From assembly GCA_021464415.1 (NCBI GenBank), contig CM038467.1:31551248-31615247 (forward strand): a stretch of DNA of 64,000 bases, read 5' to 3'. The notes below the pieces were generated by a model that ran no database searches, was not told the origin of the DNA, and worked only from the letters and a program-made list of their open reading frames with translations. Below, one piece after another: positions 46,531 through 60,400 of the stretch. Both the position numbers and the translations under genes were made by a program. This DNA is from Lonicera japonica. Its lineage: Eukaryota; Streptophyta; Magnoliopsida; Dipsacales; Caprifoliaceae. Numbering within the stretch: position 1 is the first letter of the stretch; each line of letters opens with the position of its first letter.

Positions 46531-46825
46531 GTTAATGCCTTTGAGACAAAATTTTAGATAACATAACAAAATTTAATATATATTTTTTCCCAAACATTTA
46601 AAAACTTACATTAAAGTCTTCCAAACATTATAAAAAATTTACTAGATTAGTATTTCAAGTGTGAATAACTCGAAAATCTGATAATAAAAAATAAATAATT
46701 ATATTATTAAAATAATATTTTTGTATCACAATACAATATTATTTTAAAAAATTTTACTATATATTTTTAAAATTATATGTTACTTTAAAATTAAAAAAAA
46801 AAAAAATTATATATCGCTCCCATAA

Positions 46826-46833
46826 TATAAATA
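46826..46833 (+). promoter_or_regulatory. Candidate TATA box of the EFR3/SRL2-like gene
   Basis: TATAAATA in AT-rich DNA, just upstream of a CT-rich leader that starts at about 46860-46900. Position relative to the leader exon is plausible, but the start site is not defined by the sequence. Confidence 0.4.
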
Positions 46834-47067
46834 TTTGATTTGATAACGGAAAAACACTCAGGTTTTTGGTGGTCTTCGAGAATTCTGACACAGAAACAAA
46901 AGCAGTTCACTTTTTCCCATTCTGACCCCCGTCCCCCTGTCCTTCACGTGATCGTCCTCCTCCTCTGCCCCCGGCACACCCCCCAATTCTCAATTTCATT
47001 TCCCTCTTCCTCTACTCTTCAGTCTTCACTCCATAGATCTACCTCTGGACTGGGAGAGAGTCCAAAG

Positions 47068-48419
47068 GTGTGTATTTGCGCTTTGAATTCTTTTGCCGCT
47101 CATTGCTTTTCTTTCTTTCTTTCTTTCCTCTACCTACCCCCCCCCCCCTCTCTCTTTTTACATAAAACAAACCCAAATTGTCGCTTCTTATAATTTGGGA
47201 TTTCCCTTAAGTTTTCTTCCTCATTATATTGGGTTTTTCTCTTTCCCTAAAATCAGTTCAAATTTTGGTATATGTAACTATTATTTATTACCTTTGCTTG
47301 TTTAGTGTATTCTTTAATGGGTGTTATTCTGTTCCTCTTTCTAGCTCAGCTTTTCTTCTGGGCTGGCAACTTTCAATCTGATTAACAATTTTTCAACTTT
47401 TTTTTTTTTTAAAATAAAACCCAAATGGTGTGGCTTCTTATAATTTGGGTTTTCCATTGTACTCTTACTTCTTATTACTATTATTATTTTTGAGCACCAA
47501 GGGTTTTCTTTCTCCAAAATCTGTTCAAATTTTGGATGTGTAACTATTATTACCCTTATTTTTTCAGTGTATGCTTTAATGGGTGTTATGCTGTTCCTTT
47601 TTCTAGTTCACCTTTTCTTCTGGGTGGGCAAATTTCATTATTCTTAGCAAAATTTTCGTTTATTTTTTCTTTAATTTGTTGCTCACTGTTGAGACTACGG
47701 ATATGTGTGATCTTTGTTTCTACTTTTAGGCCTAAAATGCTTTCCTTTTCTTTTCAATTTTCATTTACACATTGCTTCTTGTTTTGGAGATTCTTTCTCT
47801 AAACTAATATTTGTGTTTATGTGTTATTAATTATTACCTTTGTTTAGTCTTATGCTTAGCTGGGTGTTATTATGTTCCTTTTTCTGGCTCAGCTTTTCTT
47901 CTTGGTTGACAACTTTTAATCTGATTAACTAAGTTTTGGTTTTATTTTTTCTTTAATTTGTTGCTCACTGTTGAGATATTTGTGATCTTCGTTTGTAATT
48001 ATTTTAGGTCCCGTTTTTCCTTTTTTGAGTAGTGCTAAACTTACTCCATTTTTGTAAAAAACTGAACTATTTACACAAACAGTTGTTGCACCAATAAGAT
48101 AAAATGAAGAATGCAGAAATGTGTGGTCCCCACTACCTCATTTTAGTGTTGTCACCTCAGTTTGTTAAATAAAAGTGTGTACAAAAATTGAGTAAGCCCT
48201 TTTTATTTTTATTTTCATTTTCACATTGCTTCTTGTTTTGGAGATTTTCCTCTAAACTATATTTGTGTTTATGTGTTTGTCAATATATGTAATGTGCTGC
48301 AATTACTGGGTACCTCTTGGATTCATTGTTTTATGCTGTGGTGATGTTTTTGATGATGGCTATTTTAATGCTAGTTGTTTATCTTTTCTCTACCTTTACT
48401 TCTTGTTGGAAAACTGTAG
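47068..48419 (+). other. Leader (5' UTR) intron of the EFR3/SRL2-like gene, with tandem repeats
   Basis: A CT-rich leader ends CCAAAG followed by GTGTGT (donor at 47068). The acceptor AACTGTAG ends at 48419, four bases before the start codon at 48424. Within the intron a unit of about 250 bp is present at about 47161-47410 and 47411-47660, with a partial third copy at 47820-48010 and a last fragment at about 48205-48285. Shared words are TTCTTATAATTTGGG, TTCAAATTTTGG, GGGTGTTAT.CTGTTCC and CTTTAATTTGTTGCTCACTG. Confidence 0.75.
48040..48196. mobile_element. Small MITE (157 bp) in the leader intron
   Basis: It starts CTTACTCCATTTTTGTA and ends TACAAAAATTGAGTAAG, a 17-bp inverted repeat with one mismatch. 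The rest is non-coding. No clear target-site duplication. Confidence 0.75.
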
Positions 48420-48423
48420 GAAA

Positions 48424-51400
48424 ATGGGTATAATTTCTCGGAAAATATTCCCGGCATGTGGGAACATGTGTGTATGCTGCCCTGCTCTGAGGTCAAGATC
48501 TCGACAACCTGTTAAGCGGTACAAGAAACTGCTCTCTGAAATCTTCCCCAAATCACCTGTGAGTATACTGTTTTTGATTTCCTTTTACTTAATATCTCTG
48601 TAATTTGCTGTTGATCATGTCTATGTTTATTTAAATGCGTGTTTTTGAGGCAATATCTCGTAAGTTTACAAAACTATCTGTATAATAAGGGGAATTGGTT
48701 TTTGAATCCTAAAAACTTATGAGGGATAAAAGATCACGTGGTTGAGATTGTAAGATGATTTTTCAAAGGTGGATAGTGCCTTTGCCTTTTGGCATGGGTT
48801 ACGACTAGTATGCTAATATGCTCCTTCCATTTCAAATTGCTAGTCCCAATTTACTTTTTGGGATGTCTCAAATGAATAGTTTCATTTCTATTATTTGACG
48901 TAATCAATGTGCTAGGTCTCACACTAGAAGCTAAGCATTCTTGACCATGGATTAGGTTGAATTGAAATTAGTTTTTTTTTTTTCAAAAAAGTACTGTAGT
49001 CGAACTGGGACTATCAATTCGAGATGGAGGGAGTATGTAAAGGCTTGATCATATGACAATGTGAACACCTGTCTTTTGTTGTCTTGTGTTCTTGACTTCT
49101 TGCCCACCTTTGTCTTGAACCAGAGTTTCTTGAACAAAATTTGAGAAAACATGATACCTAATCTGCTAGATATTAGCTTAAATCCTTTGTGCTTGTGTGC
49201 GCATATAAATTTAGTGAGGTCCCTGACCCTTCAACTTCTAAGGCCAAAACTTGATCGCAGTGTTAATATTCACTAATAACCTGTTACCTTCAAAATATCA
49301 TGTGAAAGAAGGTGGGGTGCTCTTCATTATGCCCCTTGCGTAACTTATAAAATCACAATTTTTTTTTAATTAGAAACAAAGCTTATATTAATTAAAGAAA
49401 ATCAATACAAGCAGGAAAAAGAACCGAAAGTGAACGAGAAGTCTACCACCAGCCTGCACCAAAACAAGAACAGAAGGCAAAAAATATACAATAGCCCATC
49501 AGACTACAACCAACCTAATATGAAGCCTTCAATGTATAAACCCTACCAAAAACAAATAAACGACACAAATGACAGAAAATTACACTCCTACTATAAAACT
49601 GCAGCGGACCAATCTCTGGCAATATCTGACAAAGAAAGAGCACCAAACATTTTCGAAGAATATGCCCACAACGAAGCCGTGGCCTTGACCCTCTGCCAAA
49701 CTTCCTCATTATTAGCCTCCTTGTCATCAAACAATCTGGAATTCCTTTCCCTCTACACACACCATAAAACTGCCATACAACTACTTCTCCATAAAGTTTT
49801 AGACTTCTTTTTGTTACCCTTCAAATACCACTTAACTGAAAGGAAGCTATACCAAGAATTTGGAAAAGCTGTAATCAAACCTAACTCTCTGCGGATGTTG
49901 CTCCAAATGAAATGTACGAACGGGCAATTAACTAACAAATGATCAATGCACTCTCCCTTTTTTTTACACATAACACACCAAGATGGAGAGATTTGTAAAT
50001 ACGGTCTTCTAAGTTGCAGCAAATCTGCTGTATTAACTTTCTTTATAGCAGCTAACCAAGCCAAAACCTTAACCTTTGCCAGAATACCATTCTTCTAAAT
50101 CATATTGAAAGGTTCAAAATTTCCTTCTATGTTGGACTGTGAGTCTGTGACAATATTTCAAAGAATGATTTTACAGAAAACAGCCCGGATTTTTCTTTCT
50201 CCCATATTCTGGAATCCCTCCTATGTCTGGATATTTCCAGATTATTAATTAACCCCATCAGCAACATATACTTGTTCTCTTCCACCTCCAAAAAATTTCT
50301 TCAAAATACATGTCCCATGTAAAGTTATCATTTGAATCCCAGGAAGTATTATCAACTGTTAAAGCTCTTGGATTGACCGCCACTCTATATAACCGGGGAA
50401 ACTGCATTGCCAAGGAAGCCTCACCCAACCATCTATCTAACCAGAACCGAATGTTTGATCCATCTCCTACTTTGAACCGAAAATACCTCTCAAACTTGTC
50501 AATTCCTCTAGAAATTGCCTTCCACGGATTACGAAATGACCCTCTAACCACCGCGTTGGAACTCCAACCATTGTCTCACACTCCATATTTGCTTTTGATA
50601 ATGGAATACCAAATGGCATTTTGTTCAACCGGAAATCGCCACAACCACTTACCCAAAAGAGCCTTATTCCTCTTAATCAAATTACCCCCAGCTTTTTTAC
50701 ACCTAGAAACAGACTCCCAACCCACCAAATGATACCCTTTTCCCTTCTCAAACCCCTCCCAGAGGAAATTCCTCAATAATTTTTCTATGCTCTTAGCTAC
50801 CGAAACGGGAATTTTAAAAAGAGAGAGATAGTAAATTGGAATACTCTCCAAAACCGACTAAATCAAAGTCAACTTACGACCTCTTGAAATGCATCCCCTT
50901 GACCAACCTTGAAGCCTTCTACCTACCTTTTCAACAACGGGACTCCAAAAACCCAACCTCTTCGGATTATCCCCCAGCGGCAACCCCAAATAAGATAAAA
51001 TCACAATTTAATACTCCCCATCTCATATTAAGACTCACTTTCCCTTTTGGGATGTCCCAAATTAAGAGTCTCTCTCGTACTCGCATCTCTCTTTGGGGAT
51101 ATAGTTAATGTACAAACTTTCACAATAGAACATGAGGTGTATTCATGAACATTGATATCTTAAAAACTCCAAAAGTCAAAGTGAGACTCTTAAATTGAGA
51201 TAGATGGAGTACATAAATTCACCTTCGTTAGGGTGTAAAAAAGGCACTCCATTTAACACCAATACACACACAAACATATATAATATGCAATGAAGATTTG
51301 AAATTGAAGACTTGGAATGTCTAAAGGTTCATAACTTAAGTTCAAGTTACACGTTGTTGTGCAGGATGGCCCTCCTAATGAACGAAAGATTGGAAAGCTA

Positions 51401-54400
51401 TGTGAATATGCTGCAAAAAACCCTTTTCGAATCCCAAAAGTAACTATTTTCTTTCATCCTTTTTATATCCACAAGTGATATTCGAATTTATGATTGGAAT
51501 TGACATGCACTGCTATTATTCTTATAGATTGCAAAATATCTTGAAGATAGATGCTACAAAGAATTGCGACATGAGCACTTCAAATTTGTCTCTATTGTTA
51601 CAGAAGTATACAATAAGCTTATTCACATATGCAAAGAACAAATGTAAGTAGTGTTTTTCTTTTCGTAACTTCACACTTAATTCTTATTCTTACTACTGAG
51701 CCGAGATTTTTTAACTAGCAAGTTCCATTAGCCGTAGATCTATGAATGCAAATCCATATGAGAAGTTGGAAAAAACAGATGAGTGATTTGGTGAACTGTC
51801 CTATTACATTCTGGGTTTCCATAGAATAAAGTCTTCTGGGTGGTGAGTAAGAAATTTTTTCCATGGAAAATAAGAAAAAGATGGAGAACATCTCGCCAAA
51901 TTGCTCATCTTTTTTCTTCAACTTCTCACAAACTTCAATAATGTTTACAATAATTTCTCAACTTTTTATCAAATGGACCCTTAGAATCTTGTATTTTCCC
52001 CTTTTTCCTTATTAACCCTATTTCACTTAATTTTTAAGCTCTTCTTTTATACATGACTGATGCAGCCACACTAGCATCAAGAGTGACAAAAATGGACTTA
52101 TGCTTGGAATTAGGGTTTAATTTGTTGTGAAGTTTTGGGTGTAGGCAGTTATTTCAAACTATACTAGTATTGGATGCTAGTTGCTTAAGAAGTTTATCCA
52201 TCCATTTTATTTACTATTCTTATTGATTTGTTTTATTCTTAAATTTGCAGGGCATATTTTGCCGTCAATCTGCTGAATGTCGTTATTGAACTCTTGGATA
52301 ACTCTAAGCAAGAAGCCGTCCAGATAATTGGATGCCAAACCCTAACCCGCTTCATCTATAGTCAGGTGAAATCTAATAATAAAAGAACTCTATGAGTATA
52401 CTGATATTGGTATTAATTAGTATCCACCGAATGATCAGTTTGAGATTTTATGCTAAAAATAAATGTGTTGCATTCACAATAATGAATAATCCTCATAAAG
52501 CTGTATTATATTATTGATCACGGATCATTACGTGACTATGGTTATTTCTAAAATTTGAAGAACCTAAGATGGAAATTTTGGTTGCTAAAGACGCAGGTGC
52601 TTGATCATTTAGCATTTCTTCTTAAAATATTTAGTGTTGTTGAACATTCTTATGTGTCAAGTATGCTATAAATTCGTGCAAAAGAAATTAAGAAAGGAAA
52701 ATATAAAAGAATGGCAAAGATAATGCTGATAGGTTTGTATTGATTCCTAAGAAGAGCAAAATACGTCTGCCGAAAACTTACAAACACATCAGCAATGCCT
52801 TCTATCACTTTCCCCATCCTAAATTATATAAATAAGTATTTTTCTTGGTAAAAGTTAGACCTAGGTCCCTAGGTTTCTCTTATAAATGCATTTTATGTGC
52901 TCATTTTTTTCATTAGTAATGATCAGCATTGTTTCTATTGCACTCTCATATTTCGACTTGATGTATAAACAGGTAGATGGAACTTACACATACAATATCG
53001 AAAACTTAGTTCACAAAGTATCTATACTAGCTCGTGGGACTGAGGAAGACCATCAAAAGCGCTGCTTGAGGGCATCAAGCTTGCAATGCCTTTCGGCCAT
53101 GGTAGATTGACAGTTTTCCTCTTTTTATTTTTCGAAATATATTTGATGAGTTCTAAATTTATAAGATCAAATTTCTCTCTCTCTGCATAATTTTATTTAC
53201 TGGTTGTGTTTCTCCCTCTACAGGTGTGGTTCATGACTGAGTTTTCACATATCTTTGTTGACTTTGATGAGGTAGGTCCAATTTGGGTTACTTCTTCTCG
53301 AACTACTCGATGCTGAAATGTGCCTTTTAGGGTTCAAATAGCTATGGGTGTTTTGGGTGTCCGTTGTAATATAAGGACCTCCATAATACTAAAGATGTAT
53401 GCACTACAAATGAAAGTTGTATTAACTCTTGAATAATCTTATTTTTAGCAAGTCTTAAGGAATCATATATTGCTGAAAATCTTCTGCTCAATCTCACAAG
53501 TATATTTTGATGAATTGACACTCTCATTTAACCCACTCTTGAGGAGATGACCGCAGTGCTGTGTTGTTTGTCCTCTAGGTTTTTCCTTTCCAGTGCCTTT
53601 GTTTGCATATTAAAGTGCCTTTTTCATTTTGAAAAATTTAGTGGAGCCCTCAACTACAATCCATTTCAGTTTGTGCTCTTAAAACTATAGAATGGGCAAA
53701 AAAAGCTCCTTTTTGATCATTTAATTTTTTGATATTTATTATTTAACTATATTTAGTGCAAAACCTGCCTGAAATTTCAGAAGATTTTCATCACTTTCTG
53801 AGCGTTTTCTGCCAAGTTTGTCTAACTTGATGACTTGATGTTAATATGTTGGATTAGTTAAGCAAATCAATTCTATTTTGTAAGGATTTTGTGGATTGTC
53901 AAGGAGGTTTAGTGTTCATTTTCATATTTGAGGGGGAAAAATTAAAATTTTCAAGGGAGTTCAGTGATATTTGCCAATTGCAGATTGTTAATGCCACTTT
54001 AGATAACTATGAGCCTGATAAACACAAGAAGGAAGATGATGAAAGAGCGGAGGCGCATCATAACTGGGTGGATGAAGTAGTTAGATGTGAAGGCCGAGGT
54101 GGTGCTGTTGGTAGTGAAATTAGCTCTAGCACTGCGATCATCAGACCACGGCCCGAAAAAAAAGATCCTTCTCTTTTGACAAGGTTATATTTACTTCAAA
54201 GCTAAAACTGAAATATCCTTTTTGCCATGTTTTGGAAATTATGATTTGTGCTAATACTTTTACATTCATTACAGAGAAGATGTGGAGACACCAGAGATAT
54301 GGGCTCAAATATGTATTCAAAGGATGGTTGAATTGGCCAAGGAGAGTACAACAATGCGCCGCATATTGGATCCAATGTTTGTCTATTTTGACACTGGGCG

Positions 54401-57400
54401 GCACTGGGTTCCTCGTCATGGATTGGCAACCATGGTTCTATCTGATATGTCCTACTTCTTGGAGAGTTCAGGTGACTTAGATTTGCGTACACTCACTCTT
54501 TTTCTTGTACTTTTATGCCAAGATTCAAATGTATCATTGTTGGGTTTCTCTCTCTAAATGCTTTTTTTTATGCCATGCTTTTTTGAAGAGGGTTAAGTTT
54601 ATAAAACTCTAATGCTCTATTGTTTTATTTTCTCATTCATCCATTAGTGCCAAAACCATCTAATTGTGGTCTCTTTCTGTGGTCATGGTTCCTTTTTATG
54701 CCTAAGCATGTTAAATGCTTAGTTGCAATTGATTTGGTGATTTTGGTTTTTTTTTGACAAAAAGATAGGGTTTCTTGTTAGTTATGAAAAGAAGATAGTT
54801 TGTTAAGTCTATTGTCTTTCTTGTGATATGGAGCCTTGAGTGAAGAGCAAAGAGCCACTTACTTGTCTCTTCTCATAGTGCTCCGAACATCTACTGGCTT
54901 GGTATTACAAAATTGCACGAGCAAGTGCTATTTTGTTGTGTATTGTGAACAAGGTGCAAATAAATAATGAAGGTAGCAATTTTCTTTTTAAAATAAAAAA
55001 GGTGCCCCTCGGGGAATTCCTAGGTGCTCTAAGAGAATGTGATACCCCAAGTTATCAAAAGAAAGAAAGAGTTTTTATTGGAAATTAAATGGATAATCTT
55101 AGCAACTTGAATTCTTACCCTTCCAAGGAAAATGATTTCTAGGTAAGGTGGAAAAGAGCTAAAAGGCAAAAAAAGTTCAATACTAGGTAAAAAGTGCACA
55201 GTCAAAAACCAAATGTTAGAAAATGTGGTCATCATTGCAGGGAAAAGGTACATTTTTTCCACCTAGAACATTAAAACAACCAAACACCTTTAAATGCTTT
55301 TCCATGGAATTCAATTGCTATAGAAAGAATTGCATAGAATTGAATCAGTTTCTACTTTAATTCGACGATTGCTATCAAACAGACCCTGTGGTTTTTGAGA
55401 TGGGTGGTTGTTGCTTTGTTCTGTTTTTCTTGTTAGTTTGTTTGTGGACTTCTCGTTCACTTTCAATTCTTTCTCTGCTTGTATTTTTATTTTCATTCTA
55501 TATATAAGCAATTTGTTTCCGATAAAAAAAAAACTTCTCTTTTGGTTTGATTATCTACATAATTGCTCAATTTTGACGGCGTATCAACACTTATAATCTG
55601 AAATGGATTTTTCCTGTCATCTATTCTTCTGATTTCAGGGAGTCAGCAGTTCATTTTATCTGCTGTAGTTCGTCATTTGGACCACAAAAACATTTCACAT
55701 GATCCTGAAATCAAATCTCATGTTATTCAAACGGCTAGTGCTTTGGCTCGTCAAATCAGATCTGTAGTTGTATTCTCGGATATTGGATTTGTTTCTGATC
55801 TGTGCAGGCATTTGAGGAAAAGCCTTCAAGCAACAGTTGATTCCGTTGGAGAGCAAGAGTTAAACTTGAATATCGCCCTCCAAAATTCGATCGAGGATTG
55901 CTTATTAGAAACTGCAAAAGGGGTAAAGTTCTATTACATTTAAGGTTCTGTTTGGTTTGTTCCTGGAATCCCAACTTCTCGTTCACTCAAGATTCCAACG
56001 TTTGGTTCGCGTTTTGCAAAGGAATCCAGGATAACTAGGAAAGGGGAATTCCTTACCTCCATTCCCATTTTTAATGAGGGAAAGCTAGGGATTCCTAGGA
56101 ATCGTTTCATATGTACTTTTTATAGTTGACAATATTACCTCTATTTTTAACAATTAACTCAATATTCTTCTTTTGCATTATGATAAAGGAATTTTAATAA
56201 TATAATATACCATGGTAGCTAAATTTAATAATATATTTGCAAGTTTTGCTCAGTATGAGGAGAGGAGAGGAGAGGAGAGGAGAGCTCTTGTCCTAACCAA
56301 ATATTGGCAAGGAATCTCAAGTGCCAGCAGAAGAGCTTTCCTAGAATCTTGTCCTAACCAAATGAGCCCTTGACACAGAGTTTCCTTCTTGGATTTCTAA
56401 TTTACTTGGTTGTTTTTATATGTTCTTATTAGATCGCTGATGCACGGCCGCTATTTGATATGATGGCAATAACACTGGAGAAACTGCCGTCTGTTAGGGT
56501 TGTTGCCAGGGCAACCATTGGATCATTGGTCATTCTCGCACATATGATTTCATTAGCATCTGTATCTTCACATTCACAACAGGTGAGCTTTCGGTTGCTT
56601 GTTGTATCTGTTAGATGAATAATGCACAAAATGAGGTGTCACCTTATGACTGGGCAAATAGTGGGTCATGCAATTAAAGGGTTCCATCTATCATCTAATC
56701 ACAAGGCTACATCTCAGTTGTGCACAATTATCTGTATATTTTAGGTTTTAGAGTCATGTTTTTTGCAAGAATAATACTTCCTTTTCAGCCTCTCACAAAG
56801 AAAGGAATTGAATTCCCTAGGATTGTCTTACTTGGAAAAAAAAGATCCATGGAAAAACAAATTTTACTTGAGAATTGGTTTTGGACTCCGGGACAAGGGG
56901 GGAAATAGGCCAAGACAAGTTATTCCAGGGAAAGTGATTCATTGGCGAAGGAATGCATCAAATACCACTAAAGATGGAAATATGGGATTTTTAGACATTT
57001 TCCGTGGAAAGAATTGCAATGGAATGCACCCTAACTGGAACATCAGTTAAAAAGTTTTTCACTATTTTCAAGCCAATCACGGATTTATTTATTTATTGTG
57101 GATAAGCAAGAGGATAAAGGGCCAATTATTTTTTTTACTTTGGAATGTTGAACACTGAATGCTCAATGCTGAATGAAACTTTTTAAAAATGTGTTTGATT
57201 TTTGTTTTGAATGCTGAATAGATGGTATTTTATAATTTTATCTACATCAACGCCTAATAATAAAAGTAATAGGGACACAATTGGAATAAAATTTCGCTAA
57301 AGTTAAGCATTAACATATGATGACTTTCCTCTTAACGCTGAATGGAGATTCACTATTAGGATGTAAAGCCAAGCACCACCTAATAAACATTTTACCGAAT

Positions 57401-60400
57401 ATTTTTCTATAGGTGTTTCCAGAGGCGCTTCTTGTGCAGCTTTTGAAAGTAATGTTGCATCTAGATGTTGAAGTACGTGTTGGAGGTCACCAGATATTCT
57501 CTGTTCTTCTCATCCCGAGTTCTAATCATCCAAGACATGATTCTTCTAACCATACACGAAGATGGCATTCAAATACCGCGTGTGCATTTGCCTCAATTAC
57601 CGCTCTACTAGGGAAACTCCGTAAAGAGAAGGATGGAACCGAAGTTGAAAAGCATGGTGATGTTCTAGATGATATTAAGGAAAGGAATAGTTCCGAAGAA
57701 GAATGGAAACAGGGCTGGGCCCGCAAGAATTCCCCTACTTTTCACAAATTAAGTTCTATCATTGACATGTCGGGTGGGTCAACTAACTTGGCTGAGGTGG
57801 TAAGTACTTTTCTTCATTGCTGGGATACATTTGATAAAACAGTTGAAAAATGATTGAAAGCACTAATGATTTTCATGGGAAGCTGGAAAAAGAGAGTGAT
57901 TTGGTGAGATGTTCTCCCTGTTTTTCCATGGAAATTTTTTCTTGCCCACCACCACGCAAAGAATTTCATTAGATGGAGAACCCGCAATGGCACAAAGTAA
58001 CAGAACCTTTTACCAGATCACTCATCTTTTTCCTGACTAAAATGAAAATTAGAAGTATTTTCAGTCGTTTTCCAACTCTTTTTATTGTCAAATGCACCCT
58101 TAGGGTTATGCTTTGTACACATTCGATGCTTTTTTGTTCCAAGTTTGTTTTCATGGAATCAAAAACTGGGAATATCACATAAAAAGTTTGTACTTAATTA
58201 AAAGAATGGGCATTTTGTTATTCAAGTTCTTGACATGGACTAGGAGATTTTTACACGAGAATCTGCCGATTTTGGATTCATTGGAACCACATGAGCTCGA
58301 GTTAGACGAGCAGTTTTGCCTTTTTAGGAATAATCCATCTTTATTTTCATTGGCCAAAAGAGCTATTAGCCTAAGCCATTTGATTGTTTCTAATTATTTG
58401 CACAGGAACCATCTATTATGAAGTTCAGCGAGGATCAAATACCCCAGTTATTATCTGCCTTTTGGATACAAGCCAATCTTCCTGATAATCTTCCTTCAAA
58501 TATCGAAGCTGTGGCTCATTCTTTCTGCTTAACACTTATTTCATCGCGCATTACGGTGAGATCTCAAACTATGCACTTCTTTGAAATCGAACATTAGCAT
58601 AATTGAATGTGAAAATCAAGTTGCTTAATATGTTCGATGTTGGTTCTTGGACATTGATCATCAAGAATAAGGCCATATATAAAAAAAACAAAGACATTTT
58701 GAAACAGGTATGTCAAAGGTTCAAATAGAGTCGTATCAGTGAACTATACTACCATAATACTATAAATTGGCTTTGTTCTTGATGGATGTGCGCCTTCACT
58801 TGCTATGTGAACCACAAATGACCCTCTTCACAGTACGTTTTCAAGGTCACCCAGGTGCCTGTGGGCTATACATTTTAAATATTATGTTATTATTCTCCTC
58901 TTTTTTTTTTTTTGGGTAGGTGGGGCTGCGGGGTTGAGAGGAGGGGTGGGGTTGAGCCAATAGGGAATTGAACCTGTCTCACAACCCCTTAGAGTGTAGC
59001 TTGCCAGTGCCTACTGCAGCCACATCAGGGGCACATACAATAGCCTATCCACAACACTAGGGTTGTTCCATCGTGCAATCCAAATGAATTTTGAGCATTA
59101 TGTTCTCTCTTCATTGTTTTTCGGCCTCTTCCACTAATTAAAGACTTTTGCTATGTGCATGTATTCATTTGGTTATCATTTATCTATATAGATATGTTGA
59201 TTTTGTTTATAATGAATTGGCTCAAATGTGTAATGTTGCAGAACCCTGGTGACAACCTTGTGGTCCGCTTCTTTCAGCTTCCCCTGTCACTTAGGAATAT
59301 GTCATTGGACCCTTACAATGGTACAACCATATGGGAATTTTTATACAAAATTTGAATTTAGAATTGCGGCATAAATATTTTGTATAATAATTTGACTCTC
59401 AACCATTTTTCAGGGACGTTGCCTCCTGCATACCAGAGATCACTTCTTATATTATCAACTGCTATGCTAATGTTTGCAGCAAAGATTTATCAGATTCCTG
59501 ATTTGAATGATCTTCTCAAGCCAATACTTGAATGTGATGTGAGTTTTTTTTTTAATATATAGATATATATATATATATATTTATGTTTTCCATTCTAATA
59601 ATTATCTCTAGCTATATGCATAATGCGTTTTAACATAAATTATGTAATTAAAAGAGTAAAAATAACCTTTTCTTTGTGACCTATATATACACACAGTTAC
59701 ATATACATGTACACACGCACATACATCTATATAACATGGAGGCTAGGTGGTGATCCAATTTTGATGGGACTTCCGTAATAGTATTTAAGGGGCCAATGTT
59801 TATTCATTTGGAGGAGACATTTGTAGACCATTAGATTTGAATATGTCCAACTATTCTAGATGTCTTTGTATACTTTAATAATAATCAATTGAATATATAT
59901 TTTTCAAATTTAGGTTGATCCCTACATTGGTATCAGTGATGACTTGCAAGTATACGTGAAGCCTCAGGCAGATGTAAGAGAATATGGTTCTCCCGCTGAT
60001 AATCAAGCAGCTGCCTCGTTACTTGCCGAGTTACGAAACAAGATCTTTGAATTTGACGAGATTGTGCAGGAGATATTAGTTCATAGTTTATCTGGCATAA
60101 CTGAGGTTTGTGTGTCTCTCTCTTGGTGTATTGTTGCATGGTACACTTGGCTGTAGGCACATTGGATCAGAGTCTGATCCGAATAGTCGGAATTTCTTAA
60201 GGGTTCCCTGATCCATTTATCCGAATCCAATCTGATCCGACCTATATATATGTTACTATATACATGTTTGAATATATATATAGGGTGTCTTATCAATATA
60301 TATATATAGAGAGAGAGAGAGGGTGCATTTCAAGTAAGGACCGGCTTATCTTACGGATTGGGTTATTTGAGGGCTCAAATGGATGCATTTTTTGATGAAA

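Noticed and set aside
46840..47193. 117-residue frame at the start of the SRL2-like transcript
   Set aside because: CT-rich leader and intron sequence read through the donor at 47068; low complexity and no domain.
49430..50732. Plus-strand open frames of up to 170 residues
   Set aside because: They are antisense to LINE ORF2 fragments that carry recognisable motifs on the minus strand.
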